Source of the DNA: Paenibacillus sp. PCH8 | GTDB lineage: Bacteria > Bacillota > Bacilli > Paenibacillales > Paenibacillaceae | Assembly (NCBI RefSeq): GCF_002968835.1 | Contig: NZ_PKQK01000010.1 | Location: 32,851-96,850, forward strand | Reading direction: 5' to 3' | DNA length: 64,000 bases | Shown here: in pieces, positions 53,373 through 61,696 of the stretch | Numbering within the stretch: the first letter of the stretch is position 1 | Layout: each line of letters starts with the position of its first letter | Position numbers and translations under genes: made by a program | The notes under the pieces: generated by a model | Databases searched by the model: none | Told to the model about the DNA's origin: nothing | The model's input: only the letters and a program-made list of their open reading frames with translations

Positions 53373-53879
53373 ATGTTAATGCCATTTCGCAAAGTGGCTA
53401 CCAGTGATCGCCCACTTACGTTTAACGAACAGTGGGATATCAAGGAACTGGTTTCTAACCGACAAGATATCACAGCCGTTACCCCGCTTACTGCGGATTT
53501 GTCTGCAGAGTTCAAAGAGGGGGACGTTGTGGATGTTCATGGCGTACTGACTGTAGGAGTGGACATGTTGTGCTCCCGTTGTCTCAAGCCGATCAATGAA
53601 CATTTTCATATTGATTTTCATGAGCAATTCAAGCAGGGAAAACAGCCGGAGGAATTGCACGAAGACAACGAAACGCTCTATGTGGATGGAGATAGCGTTG
53701 ATCTGAAGGGTAATGCCGAGGAAGCTTTTCTGCTGGATCTTCCGTTTATACCGCTGTGTAGCGATACATGCAAAGGGTTATGCCCCAAGTGTGGCCATGA
53801 GCTGAACGAAGGTGACTGCGGTTGTGATACCCAAGTTATCGATCCGCGGCTTGCAGGGCTCAAGGATTTTTTTAAATGA
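53373..53879 (+). CDS. YceD/DUF177-family protein (large-subunit rRNA accumulation)
   Basis: A 168-residue protein of the YceD (YlbN) family, which in bacteria and plastids supports 23S rRNA accumulation. Cysteine motifs are visible: DMLCSRCLKPINEHF near 66-80 and CSDTCKGLCPKCGHELNEGD near 129-148, the latter a probable metal-binding site. It lies directly upstream of rpmF (gap 68 bp), the conserved arrangement for this family. ATG 53373 follows GGAGTGATGGGAA; ATG 53379 is the alternative. Confidence 0.9.
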   Translation: MLMPFRKVATSDRPLTFNEQWDIKELVSNRQDITAVTPLTADLSAEFKEGDVVDVHGVLTVGVDMLCSRCLKPINEHFHIDFHEQFKQGKQPEELHEDNETLYVDGDSVDLKGNAEEAFLLDLPFIPLCSDTCKGLCPKCGHELNEGDCGCDTQVIDPRLAGLKDFFK

Positions 53880-53947
53880 GCATGATTGAAAATCGAACAT
53901 TGTAACAACTACCTGCAAAGGTTGATTTTGATAAGGAGGTGGGAATA

Positions 53948-54121
53948 ATGGCAGTACCTCAACGGAGAACGTCCAAGACGCGTCGCGACAAACGTCGCAC
54001 TCACTTTAAATTGGCTGTACCGGGCATGGTGAAATGTGAACAATGTGGCGAACTTAAACTTAGTCACCACGTGTGCAAAGTGTGCGGAACGTACAAAGCA
54101 AGAGAGATCATCTCTCAATAA
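53948..54121 (+). CDS. rpmF: 50S ribosomal protein L32
   Basis: A 57-residue ribosomal protein. It begins MAVPQRRTSKTRRDKRRTHF, the invariant L32 N-terminus, and has a zinc-ribbon of two CxxC pairs (CEQCGELK and CKVCGTYK), so it is the zinc-binding form. The start is ATG 53948 after AAGGAGGTGGG; the upstream in-frame GTG 53939 lies within that site. It follows yceD and is closed by a strong terminator. Confidence 0.97.
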   Translation: MAVPQRRTSKTRRDKRRTHFKLAVPGMVKCEQCGELKLSHHVCKVCGTYKAREIISQ

Positions 54122-54133
54122 TAGTTAGACATT

Positions 54134-54172
54134 AAGTAGCACTTCATTTCGATGAGGTGCTACTTTTTTTGG
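54134..54172 (+). terminator. Terminator of yceD-rpmF
   Basis: AAGTAGCACTTCAT (54134-54147) pairs with ATGAGGTGCTACTT over 14 bp with one G-U around a TTCG loop, followed by TTTTT. Confidence 0.92.
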
Positions 54173-54439
54173 GATTAGGGAAGTGAAGGAGATTGCTGCT
54201 AAGGCTTGCCATGCCTGCTCCACAAGGGTGAATTGTTTTTGCTTAGCCAGCCTTTCTTTTTGACACGTGATGAGATATAATATAGTTTAGTACCAGGTTC
54301 TAAGATTTGACGTTACATATAGATGAACCATGATCCGTTTGAGAACGACCCTGGTGACCAGGGATGCAACTATAGAAGCAATAGGCAAGAATGGTTGAAC
54401 TGACCGGATGGGGCGGTTCCGTAAACGATACAGCGGGGG
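54173..54439. other. fapR promoter region and leader
   Basis: It contains a FapR-type operator, an AT-rich promoter with TATAAT at 54276-54281 and a ~135-nt leader with the short perfect hairpin CCCTGGTGACCAGGG (54349-54363). No ORF with a ribosome binding site is seen. Confidence 0.7.
54287..54303. promoter_or_regulatory. FapR operator
   Basis: TTAGTACCAGGTTCTAA closely matches the known FapR palindrome TTAGTACCTGRTACTAA. It overlaps the start of transcription of fapR, indicating autoregulation and control of the fatty-acid and phospholipid genes by malonyl-CoA. Confidence 0.88.
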
Positions 54440-55042
54440 GTGTCAGGCATCGAACGTGTACCGAAGAGACAGAGGCAACATCAGTTAACCAAAATGATTG
54501 AAGAAAACCCTTTTGTGACGGATCAGGAACTTACGCGCCAATTGAAAGTGAGTATTCAGACGATTCGTCTTGACAGGCTGGAACTTGGAATACCCGAACT
54601 TCGGGAGCGGATGAAGCTGATGGCAGAGCGCTCGTATGATCAGGTGCGCTCGCTGCCCCTGCATGAGATTATCGGTGATATTGTGGACTTGCAGCTGGAC
54701 AAGAGTGGGATTTCTTTATTTGAGATTAAGGAAGAACACGTGTTTTCAAGAACAGGCATTGCCCGTGGACATTATGTCTTTGCACAGGCTAACTCTTTGG
54801 CTGTAGCGATTATTAATGACGAGATCGCATTGACTGCTTCAGCAGACATTCGTTTTGTCCGTTCGGTTCATTTGGGAGAGAAATGTATTGCGAAGGCTTA
54901 CGTGAGATCGATTCCTGGTCAAAAGGGCAAAGCCAAAGTGGAAGTGTTCACTTATGTTGGTGAAGAAATGGTGTTTCAAGGCAACTTTGTAATCTACCAT
55001 TCAGGTGGAGAAGACAGCGGAGAAGGAGGTCATTTGGAATGA
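54440..55042 (+). CDS. fapR: Fatty acid and phospholipid biosynthesis repressor FapR
   Basis: A 200-residue repressor. The N-terminal helix-turn-helix (QHQLTKMIEENPFVTDQELT, then LKVSIQTIRLDRLELGIPEL) is joined to a C-terminal hot-dog domain (SGISLFEIKEEHVFSRTGIA, then FAQANSLAVAII) that binds malonyl-CoA, which releases DNA. The start is GTG 54440; an in-frame stop at 54422 rules out a longer form, and the ribosome binding site is poor. It overlaps plsX by 4 bp. A FapR operator lies about 140 bp upstream. Confidence 0.95.
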   Translation: MSGIERVPKRQRQHQLTKMIEENPFVTDQELTRQLKVSIQTIRLDRLELGIPELRERMKLMAERSYDQVRSLPLHEIIGDIVDLQLDKSGISLFEIKEEHVFSRTGIARGHYVFAQANSLAVAIINDEIALTASADIRFVRSVHLGEKCIAKAYVRSIPGQKGKAKVEVFTYVGEEMVFQGNFVIYHSGGEDSGEGGHLE

Positions 55043-56034
55043 AAATCGTCATTGATGCCATGGGAGGCGACAATGCACCTGTATCAACGGTTGAAGGTGC
55101 AATTGCCGCTGCCACGGAATGGGCGGATACACAGATCGTCCTGATCGGCGACGAAGCCAAGCTGGAACCTCTTTTGAGTCAGTCAGGTGTGAGACCTTCC
55201 AACTTGACGGTCCGGCATGCTTCCGAAGTGATTGGTTCGGATGATGAACCGGTAAAAGCAGTACGTCGCAAGAAGGATGCATCCATGGTGGTAGCCGGCC
55301 GCATGCTGAAAGAGGGCGAAGCGGACGCAATGATCTCTGCGGGCAATACCGGAGCACTGATGACAGCCGGTTTGCTTGTTGTGGGTCGTATGAAGGGGAT
55401 TGAACGTCCGGCGCTTGCGCCCATGATTCCAACCATTGATGATGTGGGTGTGCTGGCACTTGATCTTGGGGCGAATATGGATGCCAAGCCAGAGCACCTT
55501 GCACAATATGGCCTGATGGGAAGTTTGTATCGGCAGAAAGTGCAGGGCATAGAGTCCCCGAGAGTAGGGTTGCTCAATGTGGGAACAGAGCCAGGCAAGG
55601 GCAATGAGTTGACCAAACATGCGTATCCATTGCTCGAACAACTCCCCATTCGGTTTGTTGGGAATGTAGAGGCCCGTGATGTGTTGACCGGTGCTTGTGA
55701 TGTGCTTGTATGTGACGGTTTTGCAGGTAATATTTTGCTGAAATCGCTGGAAGGTACAGCAGGTGCCATTTTCGCCTTGCTGAAGGAACAATTCTCGTCG
55801 TCGCTCAAAAGTAAACTGGCTGCCGCAGTGCTGATGCCTGAACTGCGTGGGCTGAAACGGAAGTTGGATTACACGGAGCATGGCGGTGCACCGCTCCTTG
55901 GTTTGAGCGGACTGGTTGTGAAAAGTCATGGATCGGCTGATGGCAATGCCATCAAAAATGCTGTGCGCCAAGCTCGGATTGCAGTACAGAACCAGCTGGT
56001 AGAGAGCATATCTAAGGAAATTAGCGGGAAGTGA
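55039..56034 (+). CDS. plsX: Phosphate acyltransferase PlsX
   Basis: A 331-residue peripheral membrane enzyme that converts acyl-ACP to acyl-phosphate, the first acyl donor for phosphatidic acid synthesis. Family signatures are IVIDAMGGDNAP at the start, MISAGNTGALMTAGLLVVGR near 92-111, LDLGANMDAKPEHLAQYG near 140 and VCDGFAGNILLKSLEG near 226. ATG 55039 follows GGAGGTCATTTGG and overlaps fapR. The next gene, fabH, starts within its stop codon region. Confidence 0.96.
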   Translation: MKIVIDAMGGDNAPVSTVEGAIAAATEWADTQIVLIGDEAKLEPLLSQSGVRPSNLTVRHASEVIGSDDEPVKAVRRKKDASMVVAGRMLKEGEADAMISAGNTGALMTAGLLVVGRMKGIERPALAPMIPTIDDVGVLALDLGANMDAKPEHLAQYGLMGSLYRQKVQGIESPRVGLLNVGTEPGKGNELTKHAYPLLEQLPIRFVGNVEARDVLTGACDVLVCDGFAGNILLKSLEGTAGAIFALLKEQFSSSLKSKLAAAVLMPELRGLKRKLDYTEHGGAPLLGLSGLVVKSHGSADGNAIKNAVRQARIAVQNQLVESISKEISGK

Positions 56035-57032
56035 GTGACGATATGAATAATTTACGCCCGGTAGGGATTATCGGTACAGGGAAATATGTGCCTGAGAAAA
56101 TTTTGACTAACAGCGATCTGGAGAAAATGGTGGATACGAATGACGAGTGGATCGTCAGTCGTACAGGAATCAAAGAACGTCATATCGCTGCACCGGATCA
56201 GGCAACCTCGGATTTGGCGTATGAAGCGGCTATTAGAGCCCTTGAATCTGCAGGTATGACAGGTAGTGATCTTGATCTGATTATTGTTGCAACTATCACT
56301 CCGGATTCTTCGTTCCCATCGACAGCCTGTATCTTGCAGGACAAGCTGGGTGCAAAGGGTGCTGCGGCATTTGATTTGTCTGCGGCGTGCTCCGGATTTG
56401 TATATGGCTTGGCGACAGCAACGAGTTTCATTAAAAGCGGTATGTACAACAATGCTCTTGTGATTGGTGCAGATTGCTTGTCACGTATTACGGATTATAC
56501 AGACCGTAACACTTGTGTACTGTTTGGCGATGGAGCCGGTGCAGTAGTTGTTGGCGAGGTGCCGGAAGGTCGCGGCTTCAAAGCATTCGATCTCGGAGCT
56601 GAAGGAGCAGGTGGCAGTCTGCTTCAGATGGAAGGTGGCGGATCACGTCTGCCTGCATCAGCAGAGACGGTTGAGAATAAAAAGCATTATATCGAAATGA
56701 ATGGTCGCGAAGTATTCAAATTTGCGGTACGTGTCATGGGTACGGCTACAATTGAAGTATTGCGCAAGGCCGGTATGGAGCGCACGGATGTGGATCTGTT
56801 TGTGCCTCACCAAGCGAATATTCGTATCATTCAATCTGCCATGCAGCGACTTGAACTTCCAGAAGAGAAAGTTGTAGTCAACGTAGACAAGTATGCGAAC
56901 ACATCTGCTGCTTCCATCCCGCTTGCTCTGGTCGAAGCTGCGGAAGAAGGTCGCATGAAAGCCGGAGATACCGTCCTGATGGTTGGATTCGGTGGCGGTC
57001 TGACATGGGGCGCATCTGTACTCGTATGGTAA
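56031..57032 (+). CDS. fabH: Beta-ketoacyl-ACP synthase III
   Basis: A 333-residue condensing enzyme that starts fatty-acid synthesis by joining an acyl-CoA primer to malonyl-ACP. The catalytic triad is visible: Cys in DLSAACSGFVYG near 120, His in FVPHQANIRI near 257 and Asn in VDKYANTSAASIPLAL near 287. WIVSRTGIKERHI lies in the CoA-binding region. The start is GTG 56031 overlapping the plsX stop (GTGA); ATG 56043 is an alternative. In Gram-positive bacteria with branched lipids it prefers branched-chain primers, which is inferred here. Confidence 0.95.
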   Translation: MSDDMNNLRPVGIIGTGKYVPEKILTNSDLEKMVDTNDEWIVSRTGIKERHIAAPDQATSDLAYEAAIRALESAGMTGSDLDLIIVATITPDSSFPSTACILQDKLGAKGAAAFDLSAACSGFVYGLATATSFIKSGMYNNALVIGADCLSRITDYTDRNTCVLFGDGAGAVVVGEVPEGRGFKAFDLGAEGAGGSLLQMEGGGSRLPASAETVENKKHYIEMNGREVFKFAVRVMGTATIEVLRKAGMERTDVDLFVPHQANIRIIQSAMQRLELPEEKVVVNVDKYANTSAASIPLALVEAAEEGRMKAGDTVLMVGFGGGLTWGASVLVW

Positions 57033-57057
57033 ACTAGACAGCTGGGAGATGGATGAG

Positions 57058-57999
57058 ATGGGTAAAATAGCATTTGTATTTCCCGGACAGGGATCACAGG
57101 CTATGGGTATGGCTAAGGACGCTTATGATTCTGTGCCTGCGGCAACCGAAATTTTTCGCACAGCGGACGAAGCATTGGGTTTCTCGTTGAGCAATCTTAT
57201 ATTTGAAGGACCGGAGACCGAGTTGAAACAGACATCAAATACACAACCGGCTCTGTTGACAGCAAGTATCGCTTTACTTGAAGCTTTGAGATTAAAAGGA
57301 ATTCAGCCTGACTATACGGCTGGACACAGTCTGGGTGAATACAGTGCACTTGTGGCAGCGGGCGTTCTTTCGTTTGCTGATGCAGTGAGTGTTGTCCGGG
57401 CACGTGGTCAATACATGGAACAAGCTGTACCGGGTGGACAAGGAGCAATGGCTGCTGTGTTGGGTGCAGATCGGGAAGCGCTGGGGGTGCTTTGCCGGGA
57501 TGTATCTGAAAGTGGTCATGCAGTGGAACTTGCGAATATAAACTGTCCAGGACAAATCGTAATTTCTGGGGTCAAGGAAGGTGTGGCTGCTGTCTCGGCA
57601 CGAGTGAAGGAAGCGGGCGGCAAACGTGCTATTGCACTTGAAGTAAGCGGACCGTTCCACTCTTCACTGATGAAAGGTGCAGCTGAGAAGCTGGCTGAGA
57701 AACTGAAGACCGTCACGTTCTCACCGGCAGCGGTTCCTGTAGTCGCTAATGTGACTGCAAGACCTGCAGAGAATGGACAGGTCCAGGATTTGTTAACGGC
57801 TCAGGTCTATTCTCCTGTATTATGGGAAGACAGTGTGACATGGCTTATTGAGCAAGGCGTGGACACGTTTATAGAGATTGGATCTGGCAGTGTATTGACC
57901 GGTTTGATTAAAAAAACAGATAAAACCGTAAAACTGTACAATGTAAACAGTCTTGAAACGCTCGAAGCAACGGCAAGTGAATTAGAAGGAGTTATATGA
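57058..57999 (+). CDS. fabD: Malonyl-CoA:ACP transacylase
   Basis: A 313-residue acyltransferase that loads malonyl groups onto ACP. FVFPGQGSQAMGMAKD opens the fold; the nucleophile Ser is in AGHSLGEYSALVAAG near 93 and the catalytic His is in SGPFHSSLMKGA near 203. I choose ATG 57058, which lies about ten bases after GGGAG, over ATG 57049, which abuts it. It follows fabH by 25 bp. It is separated from fabG by an unusually long, structured gap. Confidence 0.95.
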   Translation: MGKIAFVFPGQGSQAMGMAKDAYDSVPAATEIFRTADEALGFSLSNLIFEGPETELKQTSNTQPALLTASIALLEALRLKGIQPDYTAGHSLGEYSALVAAGVLSFADAVSVVRARGQYMEQAVPGGQGAMAAVLGADREALGVLCRDVSESGHAVELANINCPGQIVISGVKEGVAAVSARVKEAGGKRAIALEVSGPFHSSLMKGAAEKLAEKLKTVTFSPAAVPVVANVTARPAENGQVQDLLTAQVYSPVLWEDSVTWLIEQGVDTFIEIGSGSVLTGLIKKTDKTVKLYNVNSLETLEATASELEGVI

Positions 58000-58027
58000 G
58001 TTAAACTAAACTTTTTACACGAGAACG

Positions 58028-58196
58028 GAGAGGACAGAAAACACTGAAGAAGCGGAGCGTTCGCCTGAAAGCTTTCTGAAAGAAAGCTACATCGGAAGCA
58101 TAAGCTATCCCCGGATTTTCCCTTTAGAAAAGGGAATCAAAAAATCTGGGGATAACAGCGATCGGAAGGTTATTCTGTCATCGGAGTGGCAAGTGT
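58028..58196. repeat. Structured multi-hairpin element between fabD and fabG
   Basis: AGCTTTC/GAAAGCT (58070-58088) forms one hairpin. TATCCCC (58106-58112) and GGGGATA (58148-58154) enclose TTCCCTTT/AAAGGGAA (58118-58136) in a second. Sequence ATCGGAAG occurs twice (near 58092 and 58163), flanking the second hairpin. No T-run typical of a terminator follows. It resembles small dispersed repeat elements, but no second copy is present in this window. Confidence 0.6.
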
Positions 58197-58246
58197 AAAC
58201 ATTCTTTGGTTGAACTGATATAGATTTGGGGAAAGGAGGAATGATT

Positions 58247-58996
58247 ATGTCTAAACCATTAGAAGGGAAAAATGCACTCGTTACCGGGGCATCCCGTGGC
58301 ATTGGACGCAGTATTGCACTGGCACTGGCTGAGGCTGGAGCAAACGTAGCCGTGAATTATGCGGGCAGTCAAGCGGCAGCTGAGGAAGTGGCGGAAGCCA
58401 TCCGTGCCAAAGGAGTCAAGGCGATAACCCTTCAAGCCAATGTTGGCCTGATGGATGAAGCCGAACAAATGGTCAAAGCTACACTCGAGGCATGGGGAAA
58501 CGTTGATATTTTGGTAAACAATGCAGGGATAACTCGTGATAATCTGATCATGCGTATGAAAGAAGAAGAATTCGATCAGGTTATTGAAACGAATCTCAAA
58601 GGTGTGTTTAACTGTCTTAAGGCGGTTACACGTCCAATGATGAAACAGCGGTCGGGAAGAATTATCAATATCTCCTCGGTTGTAGGTGTGCTCGGCAATG
58701 CTGGACAAGCGAACTATGTTGCTGCCAAGGCAGGAGTCATTGGTCTGACGAAGGCATCTGCCCGTGAACTTGCTTCGCGTGGGATCACAGTTAACTGTGT
58801 TGCACCAGGTTTCATTGAGACGGATATGACAAAAGAGTTGTCCCAAGAGCTGGTCGACGGTATGCTGAGTGGTATTCCGTTGTCCCGTTTGGGTCAGCCG
58901 GATGAAATCGCCGGTGTAGTTACTTTCCTGGCTTCACAGGCTTCATCTTATATGACAGGGCAGACATTGCATGTCGATGGTGGCATGTACATGTAA
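58247..58996 (+). CDS. fabG: 3-oxoacyl-ACP reductase
   Basis: A 249-residue short-chain dehydrogenase that reduces 3-ketoacyl-ACP with NADPH in each elongation cycle. NADPH motif VTGASRGIGRSIALALAEAG is near 13-32, NNAGIT near 89, catalytic Ser in INISSVVGVLG near 140, and Tyr/Lys in NYVAAKAGVIGL near 154-158. ATG 58247 is chosen, seven bases after AAAGGAGG. It is 247 bp from fabD with a structured element between, so it may also have separate expression. Confidence 0.95.
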   Translation: MSKPLEGKNALVTGASRGIGRSIALALAEAGANVAVNYAGSQAAAEEVAEAIRAKGVKAITLQANVGLMDEAEQMVKATLEAWGNVDILVNNAGITRDNLIMRMKEEEFDQVIETNLKGVFNCLKAVTRPMMKQRSGRIINISSVVGVLGNAGQANYVAAKAGVIGLTKASARELASRGITVNCVAPGFIETDMTKELSQELVDGMLSGIPLSRLGQPDEIAGVVTFLASQASSYMTGQTLHVDGGMYM

Positions 58997-59148
58997 TTCT
59001 TCCCTGACTTGAACAATAGTCGGGGAACAGGCGCTGGACGATCCGAAATGCCGGAAAAAGGCCGGATTCCCCGGCCGGGAGCCGCATATGTCTTCTATGG
59101 CATTTTGCCTGCGATTCTCGTATAATATCAAAGAAGGAGGTGAACCGG

Positions 59149-59382
59149 ATGTCCGATGTATTGGAGCGTGTAAAACGCATCGTCGTCGACCGCTTGGGCG
59201 CAGACGAAGCTGAAGTTACACTTGAAGCATCTTTCAAAGAAGATTTGGGTGCTGATTCTTTGGATGTAGTGGAATTGGTCATGGAATTGGAAGATGAATT
59301 TGATTTGGAAATCTCTGATGAAGATGCAGAAAAAATCACGACCGTAGGTGAAGTTGTTAAGTACATACAATCTCATACCTAA
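59149..59382 (+). CDS. acpP: Acyl carrier protein
   Basis: A 77-residue acidic four-helix carrier that holds growing fatty acids on a phosphopantetheine arm. The modified Ser is in EDLGADSLDVVELVMELED near residue 37. It starts at ATG 59149 after AAGGAGGTGAACCGG; the in-frame GTG 59140 is inside that site. It lies 152 bp after fabG and upstream of fabF. A hairpin with AGTCCCGC/GCGGGACT follows, so ACP may also be made from a shorter transcript. Confidence 0.97.
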   Translation: MSDVLERVKRIVVDRLGADEAEVTLEASFKEDLGADSLDVVELVMELEDEFDLEISDEDAEKITTVGEVVKYIQSHT

Positions 59383-59391
59383 AGTCAATTC

Positions 59392-59430
59392 AGTCCCGCA
59401 CATGTTTTCGAACAGGCGGGACTTCTCATC
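59392..59430 (+). terminator. Hairpin after acpP, weak terminator
   Basis: AGTCCCGC pairs with GCGGGACT with inner TGTT/AACA pairing, followed by TTCTCATC. There is no strong T-run, so partial termination is the most that can be claimed. Confidence 0.5.
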
Positions 59431-59559
59431 ATTCATTGGTTATTCTCATTCCGCATGCAGCGCTGTTCAACCCGTCTTCGGATCGGCTGAATGGATGTCT
59501 GTTTGCGGATATTCCCACAAAATACTTGCGTAATGCAGTCGATATAGAGGTGAGTCGGT

Positions 59560-60798
59560 TTGAAACAAAGAGTAGTAATTACCGGAATGGGCGTAATGAC
59601 ATCGCTCGGAAAAGATTTAGAGACGTTCTGGGGAAGTTTAATGGCAGGTAAGTCCGGAATCTCTCAGATTGAGGCGTTTGATGTAAGTGAGTACACGACA
59701 CAGATTGCAGCCGAGATCAAGGATTTCAACCCGGAAGAGTACATGGATCGCAAGGATGCTCGCAAAATGGACCGTTTTGTTCAGTTCGCTGTGGCAGCAG
59801 GCTTCAAAGCTGTTGAAGACAGTGGTCTGAAAATCAATGAGAACATTGATCCGGAACGCTTCGGTGTATCCATCGGATCAGGTATTGGTGGATTGGGAAC
59901 GTGGGAGGACCAGCATAATATATTGCTGAAAAAGGGTCCCAAACGGGTAAGTCCATTCTTCATCCCGATGATGATCTCTAACATGGCTTCAGGCCAAATG
60001 TCTATTTCTCTTGGCGCCAAAGGGCCCAATATTAACGTTGTCACAGCTTGTGCAACAGGTACACACTCCATCGGAGATTCCTTCAAACTGATTGCTAATG
60101 GCGAAGCAGATGCTATGATCTGTGGTGGTGCGGAAGCAACAATCAGACCAACGGGTCTTGCAGGGTTCTGTGCCATGCGCGCAATGTCTACACGTAATGA
60201 TGATCCTGCGAAGTCAAGTCGTCCTTTTGATACAGAACGTGATGGATTCGTCATGGGCGAAGGTGCTGGAGTTATGATTCTGGAATCCCTGGAACATGCA
60301 CAACAACGTGGCGCACGTATTTATGGCGAAATCATTGGTTACGGTCTGACGGGTGATGCACATCACATGACAGAACCAGATCCAGACGGAGCAGCACGTT
60401 GCATGAAAATGGCGCTTCGTAATGCGGGGATTCAGCCTGAAGAAGTGGATTATATTAATGCGCACGGAACGTCGACTCCTGTAGGTGACAGATCCGAGAC
60501 GCTTGCGATCAAAAAGGCGTTTGGTGATCATGCGTACAAGCTTGCAGTGAGTTCTACCAAATCCATGACGGGCCACATGCTTGGCGCTGCTGGTGGTGTG
60601 GAAGCGGTCATCTGTGGATTGTCACTGACACATCAGACACTGGCTCCAACGATTAACCTGGAGAATCAGGATCCGGAATGTGATCTGGATTATGTTCCGA
60701 ACGTACCGCGTCAAACTAAAGTCAATATTGCGATGTCCAATTCGTTTGGATTCGGCGGTCACAATGCCACCATTATTCTCAAAAAATTTGAAGCATAA
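59560..60798 (+). CDS. fabF: Beta-ketoacyl-ACP synthase II
   Basis: A 412-residue elongating condensing enzyme. Catalytic Cys is in NVVTACATGTHSIGD near 164, with His in DYINAHGTSTPVGD near 305 and SMTGHMLGAAGGVEAV near 341. RVVITGMGVMTSLG opens the fold. The start is TTG 59560, six bases after GAGGTGA. It is the usual target of cerulenin-type inhibitors. Its place between acpP and rnc differs from Bacillus subtilis, where fabF is elsewhere. Confidence 0.95.
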   Translation: MKQRVVITGMGVMTSLGKDLETFWGSLMAGKSGISQIEAFDVSEYTTQIAAEIKDFNPEEYMDRKDARKMDRFVQFAVAAGFKAVEDSGLKINENIDPERFGVSIGSGIGGLGTWEDQHNILLKKGPKRVSPFFIPMMISNMASGQMSISLGAKGPNINVVTACATGTHSIGDSFKLIANGEADAMICGGAEATIRPTGLAGFCAMRAMSTRNDDPAKSSRPFDTERDGFVMGEGAGVMILESLEHAQQRGARIYGEIIGYGLTGDAHHMTEPDPDGAARCMKMALRNAGIQPEEVDYINAHGTSTPVGDRSETLAIKKAFGDHAYKLAVSSTKSMTGHMLGAAGGVEAVICGLSLTHQTLAPTINLENQDPECDLDYVPNVPRQTKVNIAMSNSFGFGGHNATIILKKFEA

Positions 60799-60811
60799 GG
60801 GGCTAGTTCGT

Positions 60812-61509
60812 TTGAGTGAAGATCTGAAGCAGTTACAACATCAACTTCAAATCAAATTTGACAACAGGCAGCTTTTAAAACAAGCGTTTACCCATGCTTC
60901 TTATGTAAACGAACACCGGTTCAGTCAGCACCAAGACAACGAACGTCTGGAATTTCTGGGCGATGCTGTGCTGGAATTGACTGTATCGGAATACTTGTAT
61001 CATCTGTATCCTACACGTCCGGAAGGTGAATTAACTAAGCTGCGGGCATCCATTGTCTGTGAGCCTTCCCTCGTCAAATTTGCTGAAGCGTTGAGTTTTG
61101 GGCAGTATGTACTTCTTGGTAAAGGTGAGGAACTGACTGGGGGCGGACACGACCGGCTCTTCTGGCAGATGTGTTTGAATCTTTCATTGGTGCATTGTAT
61201 CTGGATCAGGGATTGATGCCTGTCCGGACATTTCTCGACCAGCATGTTTTTCCGCTAATCGTTCTGGGCAGCAAGCTGCAAATGAGTGATTACAAAACGG
61301 AACTGCAGGAACTCACTCAACATCACAATATGGGAGCTCTGGAATACCGTATCGTTGAGGAACGTGGACCTGCGCATGAACGTGAGTTTGTCTCGGAGGT
61401 CCATATGGGTCAAGAACGGCTTGGCAGAGGTACAGGGCGTTCCAAAAAAGAAGCTGAACAACAGGCTGCGTCTGCAGCACTTGAGCGATTGAAGCTTCCG
61501 GAAGCCTGA
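60812..61509 (+). pseudogene. rnc: Ribonuclease III (rnc), interrupted by an apparent one-base deletion
   Basis: The frame starts at TTG 60812 (after AAGGGG) and encodes RNase III with AFTHASYVNEH and NERLEFLGDAVLELTVSEYL (signature, catalytic Glu/Asp). At the G run 61139-61143 it shifts: as read it gives a wrong tail and stops at 61216. Adding one G (GGGGGG) gives GGRTRPALLADVFESFIGAL, then the double-stranded-RNA-binding domain (DYKTELQELTQHHNMGALEY, GTGRSKKEAEQQAASAALER) to TGA 61509. The corrected length, about 232 residues, is normal. RNase III processes rRNA and double-stranded RNA. A homopolymer sequencing error is the simplest explanation; real loss or slippage is possible. Confidence 0.9.
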
Positions 61510-61538
61510 GCTTTACCGATAGCGCATAAGACAAACGA

Positions 61539-61611
61539 AGAGCAAAGAGCAGCCCGCGGGTCCGCCCCGGCGGAAGTAATCGGCCGGACTGCTTTTTGCT
61601 CTTTTTTTTGT
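61539..61611 (+). terminator. Terminator after rnc
   Basis: AGAGCAAAGAGCAG (61539-61552) pairs with CTGCTTTTTGCTCT (61589-61602), with GC-rich inner arms, followed by a run of T. Confidence 0.88.
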
Positions 61612-61696
61612 AAGAAGGTCAGGGAGGTTACCTGATCGATAACTAGGCGCTGGATGCAATACTTGAAATTTGCAAGAGGAGGTGACGAGAAACCCT

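Noticed and set aside
58100..58160. Rho-independent terminator between fabD and fabG
   Set aside because: The hairpin lacks a following T-run; it is described as a structured element instead.
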